Of a stretch of DNA of 38,943 bases, positions 8,616 to 16,465 are shown in pieces. A program made the translations under genes and the position numbers. The DNA comes from Azonexus sp. (GTDB taxonomy: Bacteria; Pseudomonadota; Gammaproteobacteria; Burkholderiales; Rhodocyclaceae), in contig JAITMS010000032.1 in NCBI GenBank assembly GCA_031277255.1, forward strand, positions 1-38,943, given 5' to 3'. The notes beneath the pieces were generated by a model. That model worked only from the letters and a program-made list of their open reading frames with translations, did not search any database and was not told the DNA's origin. Each line of letters opens with the position of its first letter. Positions within the stretch are counted from its first letter, which is position 1.

Positions 8616-8686
8616 ATGCGCTGATAGGGACTTGCGCGGCCATAACGCGCCAGTCAACCGGCGATCAGGTCCTTCAGGATGGCGTA

Positions 8687-9112
8687 TCAGGCGTCGTGGT
8701 TAGCGTCGGAGCGGCTCTTTCTCTGCATTAGCAAAGCGCCGCGCGCCAGGACCAGATAAGCGATCCCGCCGATAACGGGTCGCCATTCGTTCTTGAACAA
8801 GCCAAAAATAATGATGCACACCGCCATGATCCCGAAGGCGTATATGAACCCGATCATCGCCCAGGGCGGCAAAAGTCCGCCGTCCTGCCTTCTGCCGCGC
8901 CCGGTGAATGCGCGATAGGCCAATAGCGCGAAAAAATATGCCAAAGCGCCGGCGCCGAGCAGAACCAGCAGGGCGGTCAGATCGAATTTCGATGGCTCGT
9001 TCAACAGCGTGATAATGACCTGGATCAATACCCAGGCAGGAATGAACCCGAAGAAACACAGGATCGCGCCGCTCAGCCAGCGAGACAGCACTGAAAGCCA
9101 ATGCTCATCCAT
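8687..9112 (-). CDS. Small multi-pass membrane protein of unknown function
   Basis: A 141-residue protein with four predicted membrane segments: about 13-36 (LSGAILCFFGFIPAWVLIQV), 43-66, 86-107 and 112-130. A positively charged loop (TGRGRRQDGG) lies between the second and third. I do not recognise the family. The ATG at 9112 is preferred over an upstream TTG at 9121; neither has a clear ribosome site. It is isolated between repeats and convergent with the hybrid kinase gene, so the context gives no function. Confidence 0.65.
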   Translation of the reverse strand: MDEHWLSVLSRWLSGAILCFFGFIPAWVLIQVIITLLNEPSKFDLTALLVLLGAGALAYFFALLAYRAFTGRGRRQDGGLLPPWAMIGFIYAFGIMAVCIIIFGLFKNEWRPVIGGIAYLVLARGALLMQRKSRSDANHDA

Positions 9113-9179
9113 AGCGTTCAATGATATGTCTCATCGTGGGCGGCTATGCTTGCGCTTCCCTTCCTGGAGGCCGCCGTAA

Positions 9180-9290
9180 AAAGCCCCTCTCCCCTCGTGG
9201 GAGAGGGGTTGGGGAGAGGGGGGTGGGCGTTTCCGGCAACCGCTGCCCCCTCTCCCGCCAGCCTGTCCTGAGCAAAGTCGAAGGGATGGA
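9180..9290. repeat. Repeat family C (CT-rich hairpin block), forward copy
   Basis: The block starts with a perfect 10-bp stem (CCCCTCTCCC 9184-9193, GGGAGAGGGG 9199-9208, loop CTCGT). A GC-rich spacer follows, then a partial family A core at about 9266-9288. The whole block reappears in reverse orientation at 24101-24229. The surrounding 9113-9374 contains no gene I can support. Confidence 0.8.
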
Positions 9291-9374
9291 GCTTGCGCTC
9301 GAACGGTCGTTGAGAAAAGAACAAGCCTTGATTGCCGGGTGAATGGTTTGCAGGATGCGGCGACGGGGTGACGC

Positions 9375-9695
9375 TCAGGCTACCGTCCGCACCAGCACTT
9401 CCGCCATGCGCGTTTGCCAGCCAGGGCCGGTGGCCTTCCAGCGCGCCAGCGCATCCGGCGGCAAGCGCAGTTGAATGGCCGTTTTGGCCGGGCGTTTGCC
9501 GGGGCCGCGCGGGCGGCGGGCGGCCAGTTGTTCACGCAGTTCGGGCAGGGAACGGCTGACGATGGCCTTGTCCCAGTCACCATCGCGGCTGGGCGGGTTG
9601 TCCGCATCCGGCACCGGCGCAGCGGGCGCGGCGTCAATGGCCGCTGCTCTGGCCGCCGGATCAATACGCTTGGGCAAAGTATTTGCAGGTTTCAT
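9375..9695 (-). CDS. brnA: BrnA-type antitoxin (DUF4415 family)
   Basis: Antitoxin partner of the BrnT RNase toxin encoded just upstream. The C-terminal half has the BrnA signature: KTAIQLRLPPDALARWKA, a ribbon-helix-helix DNA-binding segment, then GPGWQTRMAEVLV. The N-terminal half is Ala/Pro-rich and probably disordered until it binds toxin. The ATG at 9695 is chosen over the ATG at 9707 because GGAG precedes it at good spacing. This makes 106 residues, overlapping the toxin gene by 35 bases. BrnA is known to bind its own promoter and repress the operon. Confidence 0.8.
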   Translation of the reverse strand: MKPANTLPKRIDPAARAAAIDAAPAAPVPDADNPPSRDGDWDKAIVSRSLPELREQLAARRPRGPGKRPAKTAIQLRLPPDALARWKATGPGWQTRMAEVLVRTVA

Positions 9696-9930
9696 CCTTG
9701 TCTCCATATCGGCAAGAAATCAGGTGAGGGCCGAGGTCACGATCCGTCCAGATCAACACGACAACGCGGTCAGTCAGCCAGCCCAGGCTTTTGAACCGCT
9801 GTTCGCCATAAACGAAACGGTCATCCTCGGTCGTCAGCATCGGGTAGTCGAAGACGCTCTCGCAGTCAGAGAGGTCAATCCCGTGCTTGTCAAGGTTCCT
9901 GGCGCGCTTCTTTTCGTCGAAGGTGATCAC
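9661..9930 (-). CDS. brnT: BrnT-type RNase toxin
   Basis: A BrnT toxin of about 89 residues, a RelE-like ribonuclease that inhibits translation. Family features are visible: ITFDEKKRARNLDKHGIDL at the N-terminus, the VFDYPMLTTEDDR stretch, ERF-like EQRFKSLGWL, VVVLIWTDRD, then the late arginine in ISCRYGDKDE. Starts at GTG 9930 or TTG 9936 are possible; the predicted transcription start falls near 9930, so GTG with a leaderless message is favoured. The toxin precedes the antitoxin, the normal order for brnTA. Confidence 0.85.
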   Translation of the reverse strand: MITFDEKKRARNLDKHGIDLSDCESVFDYPMLTTEDDRFVYGEQRFKSLGWLTDRVVVLIWTDRDLGPHLISCRYGDKDETCKYFAQAY

Positions 9931-9936
9931 GATCAA

Positions 9937-9974
9937 ATCGTATATGTATTTTGTTTAGGCGTCAATTATTTTGT
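9937..9974 (-). promoter_or_regulatory. brnTA promoter with paired 8-bp operator-like repeats
   Basis: On the minus strand TTGACG (9965-9960) and TACGAT (9942-9937) are separated by 17 bases. Two direct copies of ACAAAATA (plus-strand TATTTTGT at 9947-9954 and 9967-9974) sit exactly 20 bp apart, about two helical turns, on either side of the -35. This is a good candidate site for autorepression by BrnA. Confidence 0.5.
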
Positions 9975-10013
9975 ATATGGTTTTTGCTTGAAGTTGGTAC
10001 GCTCAAAGACGCC

Positions 10014-11702
10014 TCATTCCAGGTATTCGACCACCAGTTGCGGCGTCTCGATGCCCTTGTATTCGTTGATGGCGAGGCGAAAGGCGAGGCGGGCGGTGGG
10101 GCCGGGTTGGCGGGTGAAGTTGAACTGGATCGCCTCGATCCGGGCGTTGCCCTTTCTGAGCCGCAGTTTGAGGTGTTTTTCCTTGAGCACGCGCTGTTCT
10201 TCGACGGTGAATTGATCCATGAACAGGGGCGGCGGAAAGCCCTGGCCCCAGATTTCCTGTTCCAGAAGGCGGGCGGCCTCCAGCGCGTAGTAGGCGCTCT
10301 CCAGAGGGCCATCGGTTTCGAGGCTGCGGGTCAGCGCGGCGGGATCGAGCAGTTCGGCGGCGACGGCGGCGAATGCATCGCGGAAGCGGGCAAAATCCTC
10401 GACCTTCAGGGTCGCCCCGGCGGCCAGGGCGTGGCCGCCAAAGCGCAGCAGCAGGCCGGGGGCGCGTTTGGCGATGAGATCGAGGGCATCGCGCAGGTGA
10501 AGGCCGGGGATCGAGCGGCCCGATCCTTTGAGTAAGCCGCTTTCGCCTTGGGCAAAGGCGAATACCGGGCGGTGCAGTTGGTCTTTGAGGCGGGCGGCGA
10601 GAATGCCGACCACGCCCTCGTGCCAATGCGCGTCAAAGAGGGCGACGGCGGGGGCGTCGTCGGTCGGCGTCAGCGATTCGAGGAGGCGTTGCGCCGTTTC
10701 CTGCATTTCGCCTTCGATTTCGCGCCGTTCGCGGTTGAGGGCATCGAGCTGGCGGGCGATTTCGAGCGCCCGCGAGGGGTCGTCGGTGAGCAGGCATTCG
10801 ACGCCGAGGCGCATGTCGGCAAGCCGCCCGGCGGCATTCAGCCGCGGGCCGAGGATGAAGCCCAAGTCGCTCGCCGTCGCCTTGGCCGGGTCGCGTCCGG
10901 CGGCCTGAAACAGCGCCAGGATGCCCGGCTGCATCTGCCCGGCGCGCATCCGCTGCAAGCCCTGGCTGACGAGGATGCGGTTGTTGTGGTCGAGCTTGAC
11001 GACATCGGCGACGGTGCCGAGGGCGACGAGATCGAGCAGCCTGGCCAGATTGGGTTCGCGCCGCCCGGCGAAAAAGCCGCGCTCGCGCAATTCGGCCCGC
11101 AGCGCCAGCATGACGTAAAACATGACGCCGACCCCGGCCATGCTTTTGGACGGAAAGGCGCAGCCCGGCTGGTTCGGGTTGACGATGCAGTCGGCCAGCG
11201 GCAGCGTCGGCGCGGGCAGGTGGTGGTCGGTAATCAGCGTGGCGATGCCGTGCTGGCGGGCGCGCTCGACACCCTCGTGGCTGGCGATGCCGTTGTCGAC
11301 GGTGATGATCAGATCGGGCGTCCGTTCGGCGGCGAGATCGACGATTTCCGGCGACAGGCCGTAGCCGAGCTTGAAGCGGTCAGGCAAGAGAAAATCGACC
11401 TCGGCGCCAAACGCCTTCAGGGCGCGGATGCCGACCGCCGTCGCCGTCGCCCCGTCGCAGTCGTAATCGCCGACGATGAGGAGTCTGGCTTCGGCTTCGA
11501 TGGCGTCGGCCAGAAGGCAGGCGGCGTCAGCGGCGTGGGTGAGGCGGGCGGGCGGCAGCAGGGATTTGAGGTCGTAATCAAGCTGGGCCTTGTCGGTGAC
11601 GCCGCGGGCGGCGTACAGACGGGCGAGGAGCGGATGCAGGCCCTGCTGTTCAAGCTGCCAGGCGGCGCGGGGCGGCGCCGGGCGGTGGGTGAGGCGGGTC
11701 AT
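10014..11702 (-). CDS. recJ: Single-stranded-DNA-specific exonuclease RecJ
   Basis: RecJ is a 5'-to-3' single-strand exonuclease of the DHH family, acting in RecF recombination and mismatch repair. The 562-residue length is typical. Motifs seen are LIVGDYDCDGATA (D79-G84), the ITVDNGIAS metal-ligand Asp (D136), DHH at 159-161 and LDLVALGTVADVV. The later DHHA1 region has FGGHALAAGATL. The same frame stays open far upstream, but ATG 11702 gives the normal N-terminus and overlaps the preceding gene's TGA as ATGA, implying translational coupling. It is the last gene of a three-gene minus-strand operon. Confidence 0.93.
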   Translation of the reverse strand: MTRLTHRPAPPRAAWQLEQQGLHPLLARLYAARGVTDKAQLDYDLKSLLPPARLTHAADAACLLADAIEAEARLLIVGDYDCDGATATAVGIRALKAFGAEVDFLLPDRFKLGYGLSPEIVDLAAERTPDLIITVDNGIASHEGVERARQHGIATLITDHHLPAPTLPLADCIVNPNQPGCAFPSKSMAGVGVMFYVMLALRAELRERGFFAGRREPNLARLLDLVALGTVADVVKLDHNNRILVSQGLQRMRAGQMQPGILALFQAAGRDPAKATASDLGFILGPRLNAAGRLADMRLGVECLLTDDPSRALEIARQLDALNRERREIEGEMQETAQRLLESLTPTDDAPAVALFDAHWHEGVVGILAARLKDQLHRPVFAFAQGESGLLKGSGRSIPGLHLRDALDLIAKRAPGLLLRFGGHALAAGATLKVEDFARFRDAFAAVAAELLDPAALTRSLETDGPLESAYYALEAARLLEQEIWGQGFPPPLFMDQFTVEEQRVLKEKHLKLRLRKGNARIEAIQFNFTRQPGPTARLAFRLAINEYKGIETPQLVVEYLE

Positions 11703-12751
11703 GCTTGGGTTTTCCTGAGTTCCCCGGCCAGCGCCGCCAGTGTTTCGCCGCGCCGCCAGAATTTCCAGCGGTCGCCCTTGGCCAGCGACCAGTGGAGGTT
11801 GCCGTAGAGGGTCGGGGCGGCGATTTCCAGCGTATTGACGATGCCGCCCGCTGGCCCGGCGAGCGGCTGGAACCAGTTGTTTTCCAGTTGCTGCCAGGCG
11901 GCTCGCCAAGCTTCGCCATCTTCGTAAATGGCGGGCGCCAGGAGCGCGTCGAGGACGATCAGGGCGTGGCTGCCGCTTGAGGCCAGGGCGTTGAAACGCG
12001 CGAAGTTTTCCGGCAGCGGATGGACCGGTTCGCCGCTGGCGCGGGCGAGGCCAATCGCCAGCGGATGATCGCTCCAGACGGCGGTGAAGCGGCCCGGCGG
12101 CGGTCGCGTCAGGCGGCCGCCGCCCCACAGCCAGAGGCTGTTGATCGGCGGCTGGCCGCGCGCTTCGCGGCGGGCGTTGAGCGGGTGGCCGTGGAGCAGC
12201 ATTTGCGCTTCATTGAGCCAGCGGTTGAGTGTCGCTTCGGCGGTGGACGGCTGATCGACGCATTTGCCAGCGACTGCTGAAAGCGGCGGCGCGGCGTGGC
12301 GGCAAGCGGCGGCGAAATCGCGGCCCGCCGGGTTGAGGCAGAGATACCAGCGGCTGGCGCTGGCGACATGGATCTGGCCGAGATCGGCCAATTGGGCGTT
12401 GAGCGCGGCGGCGAGTTCGGCGGCTTCATCCGGGGTCAAATCAAAAGCCTCGGCGTCGGCAAGCACGATGCGCTCATGGTGAAAGCGCAAATGCGCCGGG
12501 TCGGCGGCCAGCCAGTAGCCGTCGATGGCGGCTTCGCCCGCGTCTTCGCCCAACAGGCGGAGCGCCCCCAGGGCCGGATGGTCGAGGCCGAAGCGGGCGG
12601 CCAGCGCCGTCTCGAACGGTTGGGCGGGCCAGCACTGCCGGGTGGCGCGGGCGGCCAGCCAGCCAAAGCCGGGCGTCGGCAGGCCGCCGAGGGTTTCCTG
12701 ATCGTCCGGTTCCGGCCAGAGCAGTTGGGGGATGAAAAGCGTCAGGCGCAC
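11699..12751 (-). CDS. Conserved protein resembling the COG4255 (phosphoglycerate-mutase-like) family
   Basis: A 350-residue soluble protein starting at GTG 12751 (VRLTLFIPQLLWPEP). It resembles proteins common upstream of recJ or greAB in betaproteobacteria that are annotated as COG4255, apgM-like phosphoglycerate mutase or regulatory protein. Conserved blocks are ARWYLCLNPAG-like SRWYLCLNPAG, LLHGHPLNARREARGQPPIN, SLWLWGGGRL and LIVLDALLAPAIYED. No classical catalytic motif stands out, and the real activity is unknown to me. It starts four bases after the upstream membrane transferase ends, and its stop overlaps the recJ start by four bases. Confidence 0.75.
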   Translation of the reverse strand: MRLTLFIPQLLWPEPDDQETLGGLPTPGFGWLAARATRQCWPAQPFETALAARFGLDHPALGALRLLGEDAGEAAIDGYWLAADPAHLRFHHERIVLADAEAFDLTPDEAAELAAALNAQLADLGQIHVASASRWYLCLNPAGRDFAAACRHAAPPLSAVAGKCVDQPSTAEATLNRWLNEAQMLLHGHPLNARREARGQPPINSLWLWGGGRLTRPPPGRFTAVWSDHPLAIGLARASGEPVHPLPENFARFNALASSGSHALIVLDALLAPAIYEDGEAWRAAWQQLENNWFQPLAGPAGGIVNTLEIAAPTLYGNLHWSLAKGDRWKFWRRGETLAALAGELRKTQA

Positions 12752-12755
12752 GGCG

Positions 12756-14795
12756 TTATTGCGCCCCCGCCGTGTTGGCGAGCAGGCTGCTGGTGGCGGT
12801 TTGCAGGTAGGCGTCAAGCTGCCGCTGCATGTCCTCCGCCAGCGCCGGGTCGGTGATGACCGTGGCCTGGGGGGCGGTCCATAACTGGTAGGCGTTGAGT
12901 CTGGGCGGCTGCCCTTTGGCGGCGATGAGAATTTTGTCGTCGCGGATGAGGGCGACCGTCTGATCGGTGCCGGAGGGTTTGATGACGCCAAAGCCGGTGT
13001 CGCCCGGCGGCAGCGTCAGCAGGTCGCGGCCCCAGCACTGGTGGCGGGTGAGGCCGCCGAGCCGCCCGATGATGGTCGGCACGATGTCCACCTGGCTGCC
13101 GACGGTAGCCTGCGTCGCCCCGAATTTTTCGCGGATGCCGGGGGCGATCAGGAGCAGCGGCACATTGAAGCGGGCCAGATTCATTTCCGTCAGTTGCTCG
13201 CCGCTGCCAAAGCCGTGGTCGCCGACGACGACGAACAGCGTCTCCTTGAAAAAGGCTTTATCGCGCACGGCGTCGAAAAAGCGGCCCAGCGCCCAGTCGG
13301 CGTAGCGCATCGCCGTCAGGTGCTGGTCGAGCGAACCATGACCGCTGACCGGCTCAACCGGCAGCTTGGCCGGCAGGGCGTAGGGCGTGTGGTTGGAGAG
13401 GGTTTGCAGGATGGCGTAAAACGGCTTGTCCGGCGGGCGTTTGCTCAATTCGGCGGCGGCCCGGTCGAACATGTCCTGATCGGAGACGCCCCAGGTCGGG
13501 TCGAAGACGACGGGATTCTGGTAATCGAAACGGCCAATGAAATGACTCATCCCCTGCTTGCCGAAAAACCCGGCCTGATTATCCCAGGCGAAATCGCCGT
13601 TATAGACGTAGAGGTCATCCATCCGGCGCGGGTTGAGCAGCACCGGCAGGCCGGAAAAATGATGGCTGCCTTCCGGCGTCTGCATCAGATACTCAAAGGC
13701 GGGCAGGTTGGGAAAACAACTGACCGAGGCGAACATGCCCTGATGGGTGTGCGTGCCCTGGGAGAAAAAGCGGGTAAACAGCAGCCCTTCGCCCGCCAGC
13801 CGGTCAAACTGCGGCGTGATGCCGTCCGTGCCGCCAAGCGCCCCGACGTGGCGACCGGCGAAACTTTCCATGATGATGAGGACGACATTCTTGACCGCCA
13901 GCGTATTTTCCGCAGGCGGCGCGTAATCGCGGCGGACGGCGGCCGCATCGGCGTCGACCAGGCTGTCATGGGGCGTCAGCAGCATCTGGCGCACGATGTC
14001 CCGTGCCTCGACAGGGGGCAGGGCGCTTTGCCAGAGGTTATCGCGCTGTTTGGAAAAACGGGCCGAGGCGGCAGAAATCAGCGACAGCGTGCCATTCAAG
14101 CCCAACTGATTGGCGAAAACCGAGTTCGTGGTAAAGGCGTCGCCCCAACGCAGCGGCGGCCCCTGGCGCAAGGTGCCACGGGAGCCGACAGCGGCCAGCG
14201 CGACGCAGACGGCAAAGACGGCAAGGCGCAGTGGCAGGCGGCTGGCCGCCCGCTGCGCCAGCGTCCACGTTGTCTCGCGGGCGCGGCAAAGCCGGTCAAA
14301 ACGCCGGAACAGCCAGAGCATGAGGCCCGTCCCCAAAACCCAGGCGAGCAGATAACGGAGCACCGGAAAGCCGTACCAGAGCATACTGGTCACGGTTTTC
14401 GGGTCTTCCTGCAAATACTGGAAGACCAGGCCGTTCAGGCGCTGGTTGAATTCGCGGTAGAAATCCAGTTCGATTAAACCAAGAAAAAACGTCACGCTGG
14501 CCCACAGCGTCAGCCAGACGATCATCAGCCGCCGCATCCGCATCGCGGCCGGACTGAGCAGGGCCAGCAGCAGCGGGACAACGGCCCAGATGGTCAGGCG
14601 CAGATCAAAGCGCAGCCCGTTGCCAAAAGCTGCCAGCACATCCGCCGCCGCCGCGCCGCCGATCTGCTCCCGGTTGTAGATCAGGAGGGCGAGACGCAAC
14701 AGGGAATACATCGCCATCAACGCCACCATGCCGAGAACGGTGAAAGCGAGATGATCCTTGAGGCGGACGGAACGGGCGGCAGACAGGGAGGGCAT
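12756..14795 (-). CDS. LTA synthase family membrane sulfatase-fold transferase
   Basis: A 679-residue inner-membrane enzyme of the alkaline phosphatase superfamily (COG1368). Family members transfer phosphoglycerol or phosphoethanolamine groups to envelope polymers such as osmoregulated glucans. Five membrane segments lie in the first 200 residues, then a periplasmic sulfatase domain. Likely metal and catalytic residues are E310 in IIMESFAG, the nucleophile T350 in QGTHTHQG, and the DH of VVVGDHGFGSG. The substrate cannot be read from the sequence. It is the first gene of the operon with the COG4255-like gene and recJ. The ATG at 14795 follows AGGGAGG-like plus-strand sequence but no minus-strand ribosome site is obvious. 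Confidence 0.85.
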   Translation of the reverse strand: MPSLSAARSVRLKDHLAFTVLGMVALMAMYSLLRLALLIYNREQIGGAAAADVLAAFGNGLRFDLRLTIWAVVPLLLALLSPAAMRMRRLMIVWLTLWASVTFFLGLIELDFYREFNQRLNGLVFQYLQEDPKTVTSMLWYGFPVLRYLLAWVLGTGLMLWLFRRFDRLCRARETTWTLAQRAASRLPLRLAVFAVCVALAAVGSRGTLRQGPPLRWGDAFTTNSVFANQLGLNGTLSLISAASARFSKQRDNLWQSALPPVEARDIVRQMLLTPHDSLVDADAAAVRRDYAPPAENTLAVKNVVLIIMESFAGRHVGALGGTDGITPQFDRLAGEGLLFTRFFSQGTHTHQGMFASVSCFPNLPAFEYLMQTPEGSHHFSGLPVLLNPRRMDDLYVYNGDFAWDNQAGFFGKQGMSHFIGRFDYQNPVVFDPTWGVSDQDMFDRAAAELSKRPPDKPFYAILQTLSNHTPYALPAKLPVEPVSGHGSLDQHLTAMRYADWALGRFFDAVRDKAFFKETLFVVVGDHGFGSGEQLTEMNLARFNVPLLLIAPGIREKFGATQATVGSQVDIVPTIIGRLGGLTRHQCWGRDLLTLPPGDTGFGVIKPSGTDQTVALIRDDKILIAAKGQPPRLNAYQLWTAPQATVITDPALAEDMQRQLDAYLQTATSSLLANTAGAQ

Positions 14796-14921
14796 GATTT
14801 ATGGGGCGATGCGCGGTGGAGGTGGGCATTTTAACCGCTTGGCGGCGACGCTTCGGGTTGAGTTGCTTTGGCTTTCTGGTGGACAAAACAACGCCTCGCA
14901 TCAATTTGAATCGCACCCGTC

Positions 14922-14949
14922 GCAGGTTCGACGCCTGCCGGGCAGGCCA
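14922..14949 (+). other. tRNA-like 3' remnant (T arm plus CCA end)
   Basis: GCAGG (14922-14926), loop TTCGACG and CCTGC (14934-14938) make a canonical T arm. CGGGCAG, one discriminator base and CCA (14947-14949) follow. No matching 5' acceptor strand or anticodon stem lies upstream, so this is at most a tRNA 3' fragment, of the kind left at integration sites. Chance resemblance is possible. The rest of 14796-14999 shows nothing clear. Confidence 0.35.
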
Positions 14950-14999
14950 GATAAACTACATTCTCGAATTGTCGACCGATCATCTTCAGGTATGTCGCC

Positions 15000-15311
15000 A
15001 TGACCCGCATTTTAGCTTTGGATATTGCCGGAAACCCTTTTCGCTGGCTCGAAATCGAGCAGGCCATCTCCTATGCCGCCTGCGGCAAGGTGGCCTGGGA
15101 AATCGGCGCCGATGAACTGGTGTTTCGCGGCGGCATTTGCCGCGCGACCGGCGAGCGCAGCCGGGTCGCGTTGCGCCCGGTCATCGCGCTGGCGCGGAGC
15201 GAAGCGATGGCGCGTCACATGCCGCATGCGCTGCCGCCGGGGCACGACAATACGCTGCTGTTCCGCCGTGACCGGGGAATCTGCGCTTATTGCGGCGAAC
15301 AGTCCGCGTAG
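15000..15311 (+). pseudogene. HNH endonuclease, truncated before its catalytic motif
   Basis: The 103 residues match the N-terminal half of a family of standalone HNH endonucleases common in betaproteobacteria (MTRILALDIAGNPFRWLEIE; VFRGGICRATGERS; MARHMPHALP). The frame runs into RRDRGICAYCGEQ, the first zinc-knuckle Cys pair that begins the HNH domain, and stops two residues later. The stop codon (15309-15311) lies in the left arm of repeat B. The His-Asn-His residues and second Cys pair are missing and I do not find them downstream. The ATG at 15000 has an AGGT-containing ribosome site. The remnant cannot be a nuclease. Confidence 0.8.
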
Positions 15312-15483
15312 GATGGGTAGAGCGTAGCGAAACCCATCACCGCCATTTGAATTATCCTCGATACCGCGCCATGACATTTGATTGGTGCAACGCTCTTTCC
15401 AGCGGACGTTTTTTCTTTACGACCAATTAGGAGCAAGATGTTGAAAAATAATGATGGATTTCGCTGTGCTCTACCTATCCTGC
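15308..15483. repeat. Hairpin repeat family B, copy with arms 112 bp apart
   Basis: The left arm at 15308-15339 is identical in its core to the 2145 copy. A diverged, inverted right arm lies at 15452-15482. The 112 bases between contain the ribosome site (AGGAG 15429-15433) and ATG (15438) of the next gene. The left arm ends the HNH remnant; the right arm encodes part of the next gene's signal peptide. Confidence 0.75.
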
Positions 15484-16142
15484 CTCTGCTCGTTATGGGG
15501 TCGTTGTTTGCATTCGATGCCTTGGCCGAACCGACATTTCTCATGGCAAGACAGGTTGATGAGAGCTTTGATGTCAAGGGTTTGCAAGAGATATGGTTTG
15601 CCATCCATGACATAAACGGCGGTGTGCCCTACGACGGAGCCGAGAAATGGTATCTATCCAAAACAAACCTCTCGGCGCCACGGGATGGATACGGCTCCCG
15701 ACTGATTCACGGAAATTTCGACCCCTATGAAATCGCGTTTCTGCGTGGTGGCAAATTAAGCGAGGGCTTGCTTGAAGTGGCGACCAATCCTGAGTCTGGA
15801 CATACCAATGTGAGCGCCAGCAAGGAAATTGCCTTCAGAGGCAGACGTTACAAACTTGTTGTTCAGCCCGTTTTGTTAAAAACCGACGGTTCAAACATGC
15901 CGGTCAGAAACGATGTGTATTTTTCGGATGGAAAAAGCCGAACGCTTCTGTATGGCGGCGATGGCTCCGGCCAAAGCAGCGATGATCCGTTTTTTGTCTG
16001 GGCAGGAGATGTCGATAGAGATGGAGAACCAGACTTCATTGTTCACTTTTTCGACGACGATAACGAAAAGGGCAGGGACTGCGTATTTCTTTCATCCGCC
16101 GCTAAAAAAGGCGAACTCGTAAGAAATGCCGGGTGCGAGTGA
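15438..16142 (+). CDS. Secreted protein of unknown function with a repeat-derived signal peptide
   Basis: A 234-residue protein with a cleavable signal peptide (PILPLLVMGSLFAFDALA). I do not recognise the mature family. Near the C-terminus DVDRDGEPDFIVHFFDDDN is an acidic, FG-GAP/EF-hand-like calcium-loop motif also seen in many uncharacterised secreted proteins. Two Cys residues near the end could form a disulfide. The ATG at 15438 has AGGAG four bases upstream. Residues 6-16 (DGFRCALPILP) are encoded by the right arm of repeat B. Codon use is less GC-rich than in the neighbours, suggesting a different origin from the flanking genes. Confidence 0.7.
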   Translation: MLKNNDGFRCALPILPLLVMGSLFAFDALAEPTFLMARQVDESFDVKGLQEIWFAIHDINGGVPYDGAEKWYLSKTNLSAPRDGYGSRLIHGNFDPYEIAFLRGGKLSEGLLEVATNPESGHTNVSASKEIAFRGRRYKLVVQPVLLKTDGSNMPVRNDVYFSDGKSRTLLYGGDGSGQSSDDPFFVWAGDVDRDGEPDFIVHFFDDDNEKGRDCVFLSSAAKKGELVRNAGCE

Positions 16143-16275
16143 TGCCTCGGCAATTAAGTACGGTAGGCCAGGATGAATTGTTTCCAACCCAAAACGACGG
16201 GGTGCTCTGTCATCTGTCCTTGGAACTTGTCCATAAATAAGAAAATCATTGCAAAACTGAACAACCCATATCCCC

Positions 16276-16409
16276 AATACCGTTCGCCCCGAGCCTGTCC
16301 CTTCGCCTGTCCTGAGCCTGTCGAAGGAACAGGCTCAGGACAGGCGAAGGGCGGGGCATCACCGCCAGCGCGTCCGTTCATCCTTCGACAAGCTCAGGAC
16401 GAACGGGAA
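16276..16409. repeat. Inverted dispersed repeat family A, long copy with nested perfect palindrome
   Basis: The outer ends match the element at 3-90. Nested inside is a perfect palindrome with 23-bp arms (16299-16321 and 16329-16351) around a 7-base loop, CGAAGGA. The gap 16143-16465 between the secreted protein and the EptA gene consists mostly of this element. The flanks show no gene. Confidence 0.85.
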
Positions 16410-16465
16410 ATAAGCCGTAAAGCTCCGGAATTGTAAACCGCCAGATTTTATTTACGGACAAGTCC

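Noticed and set aside
11703-12128. A longer RecJ with about 140 extra N-terminal residues.
   Set aside because: The extension is out-of-frame reading of the COG4255-like gene; the ATG overlapping that gene's stop gives the normal RecJ length.
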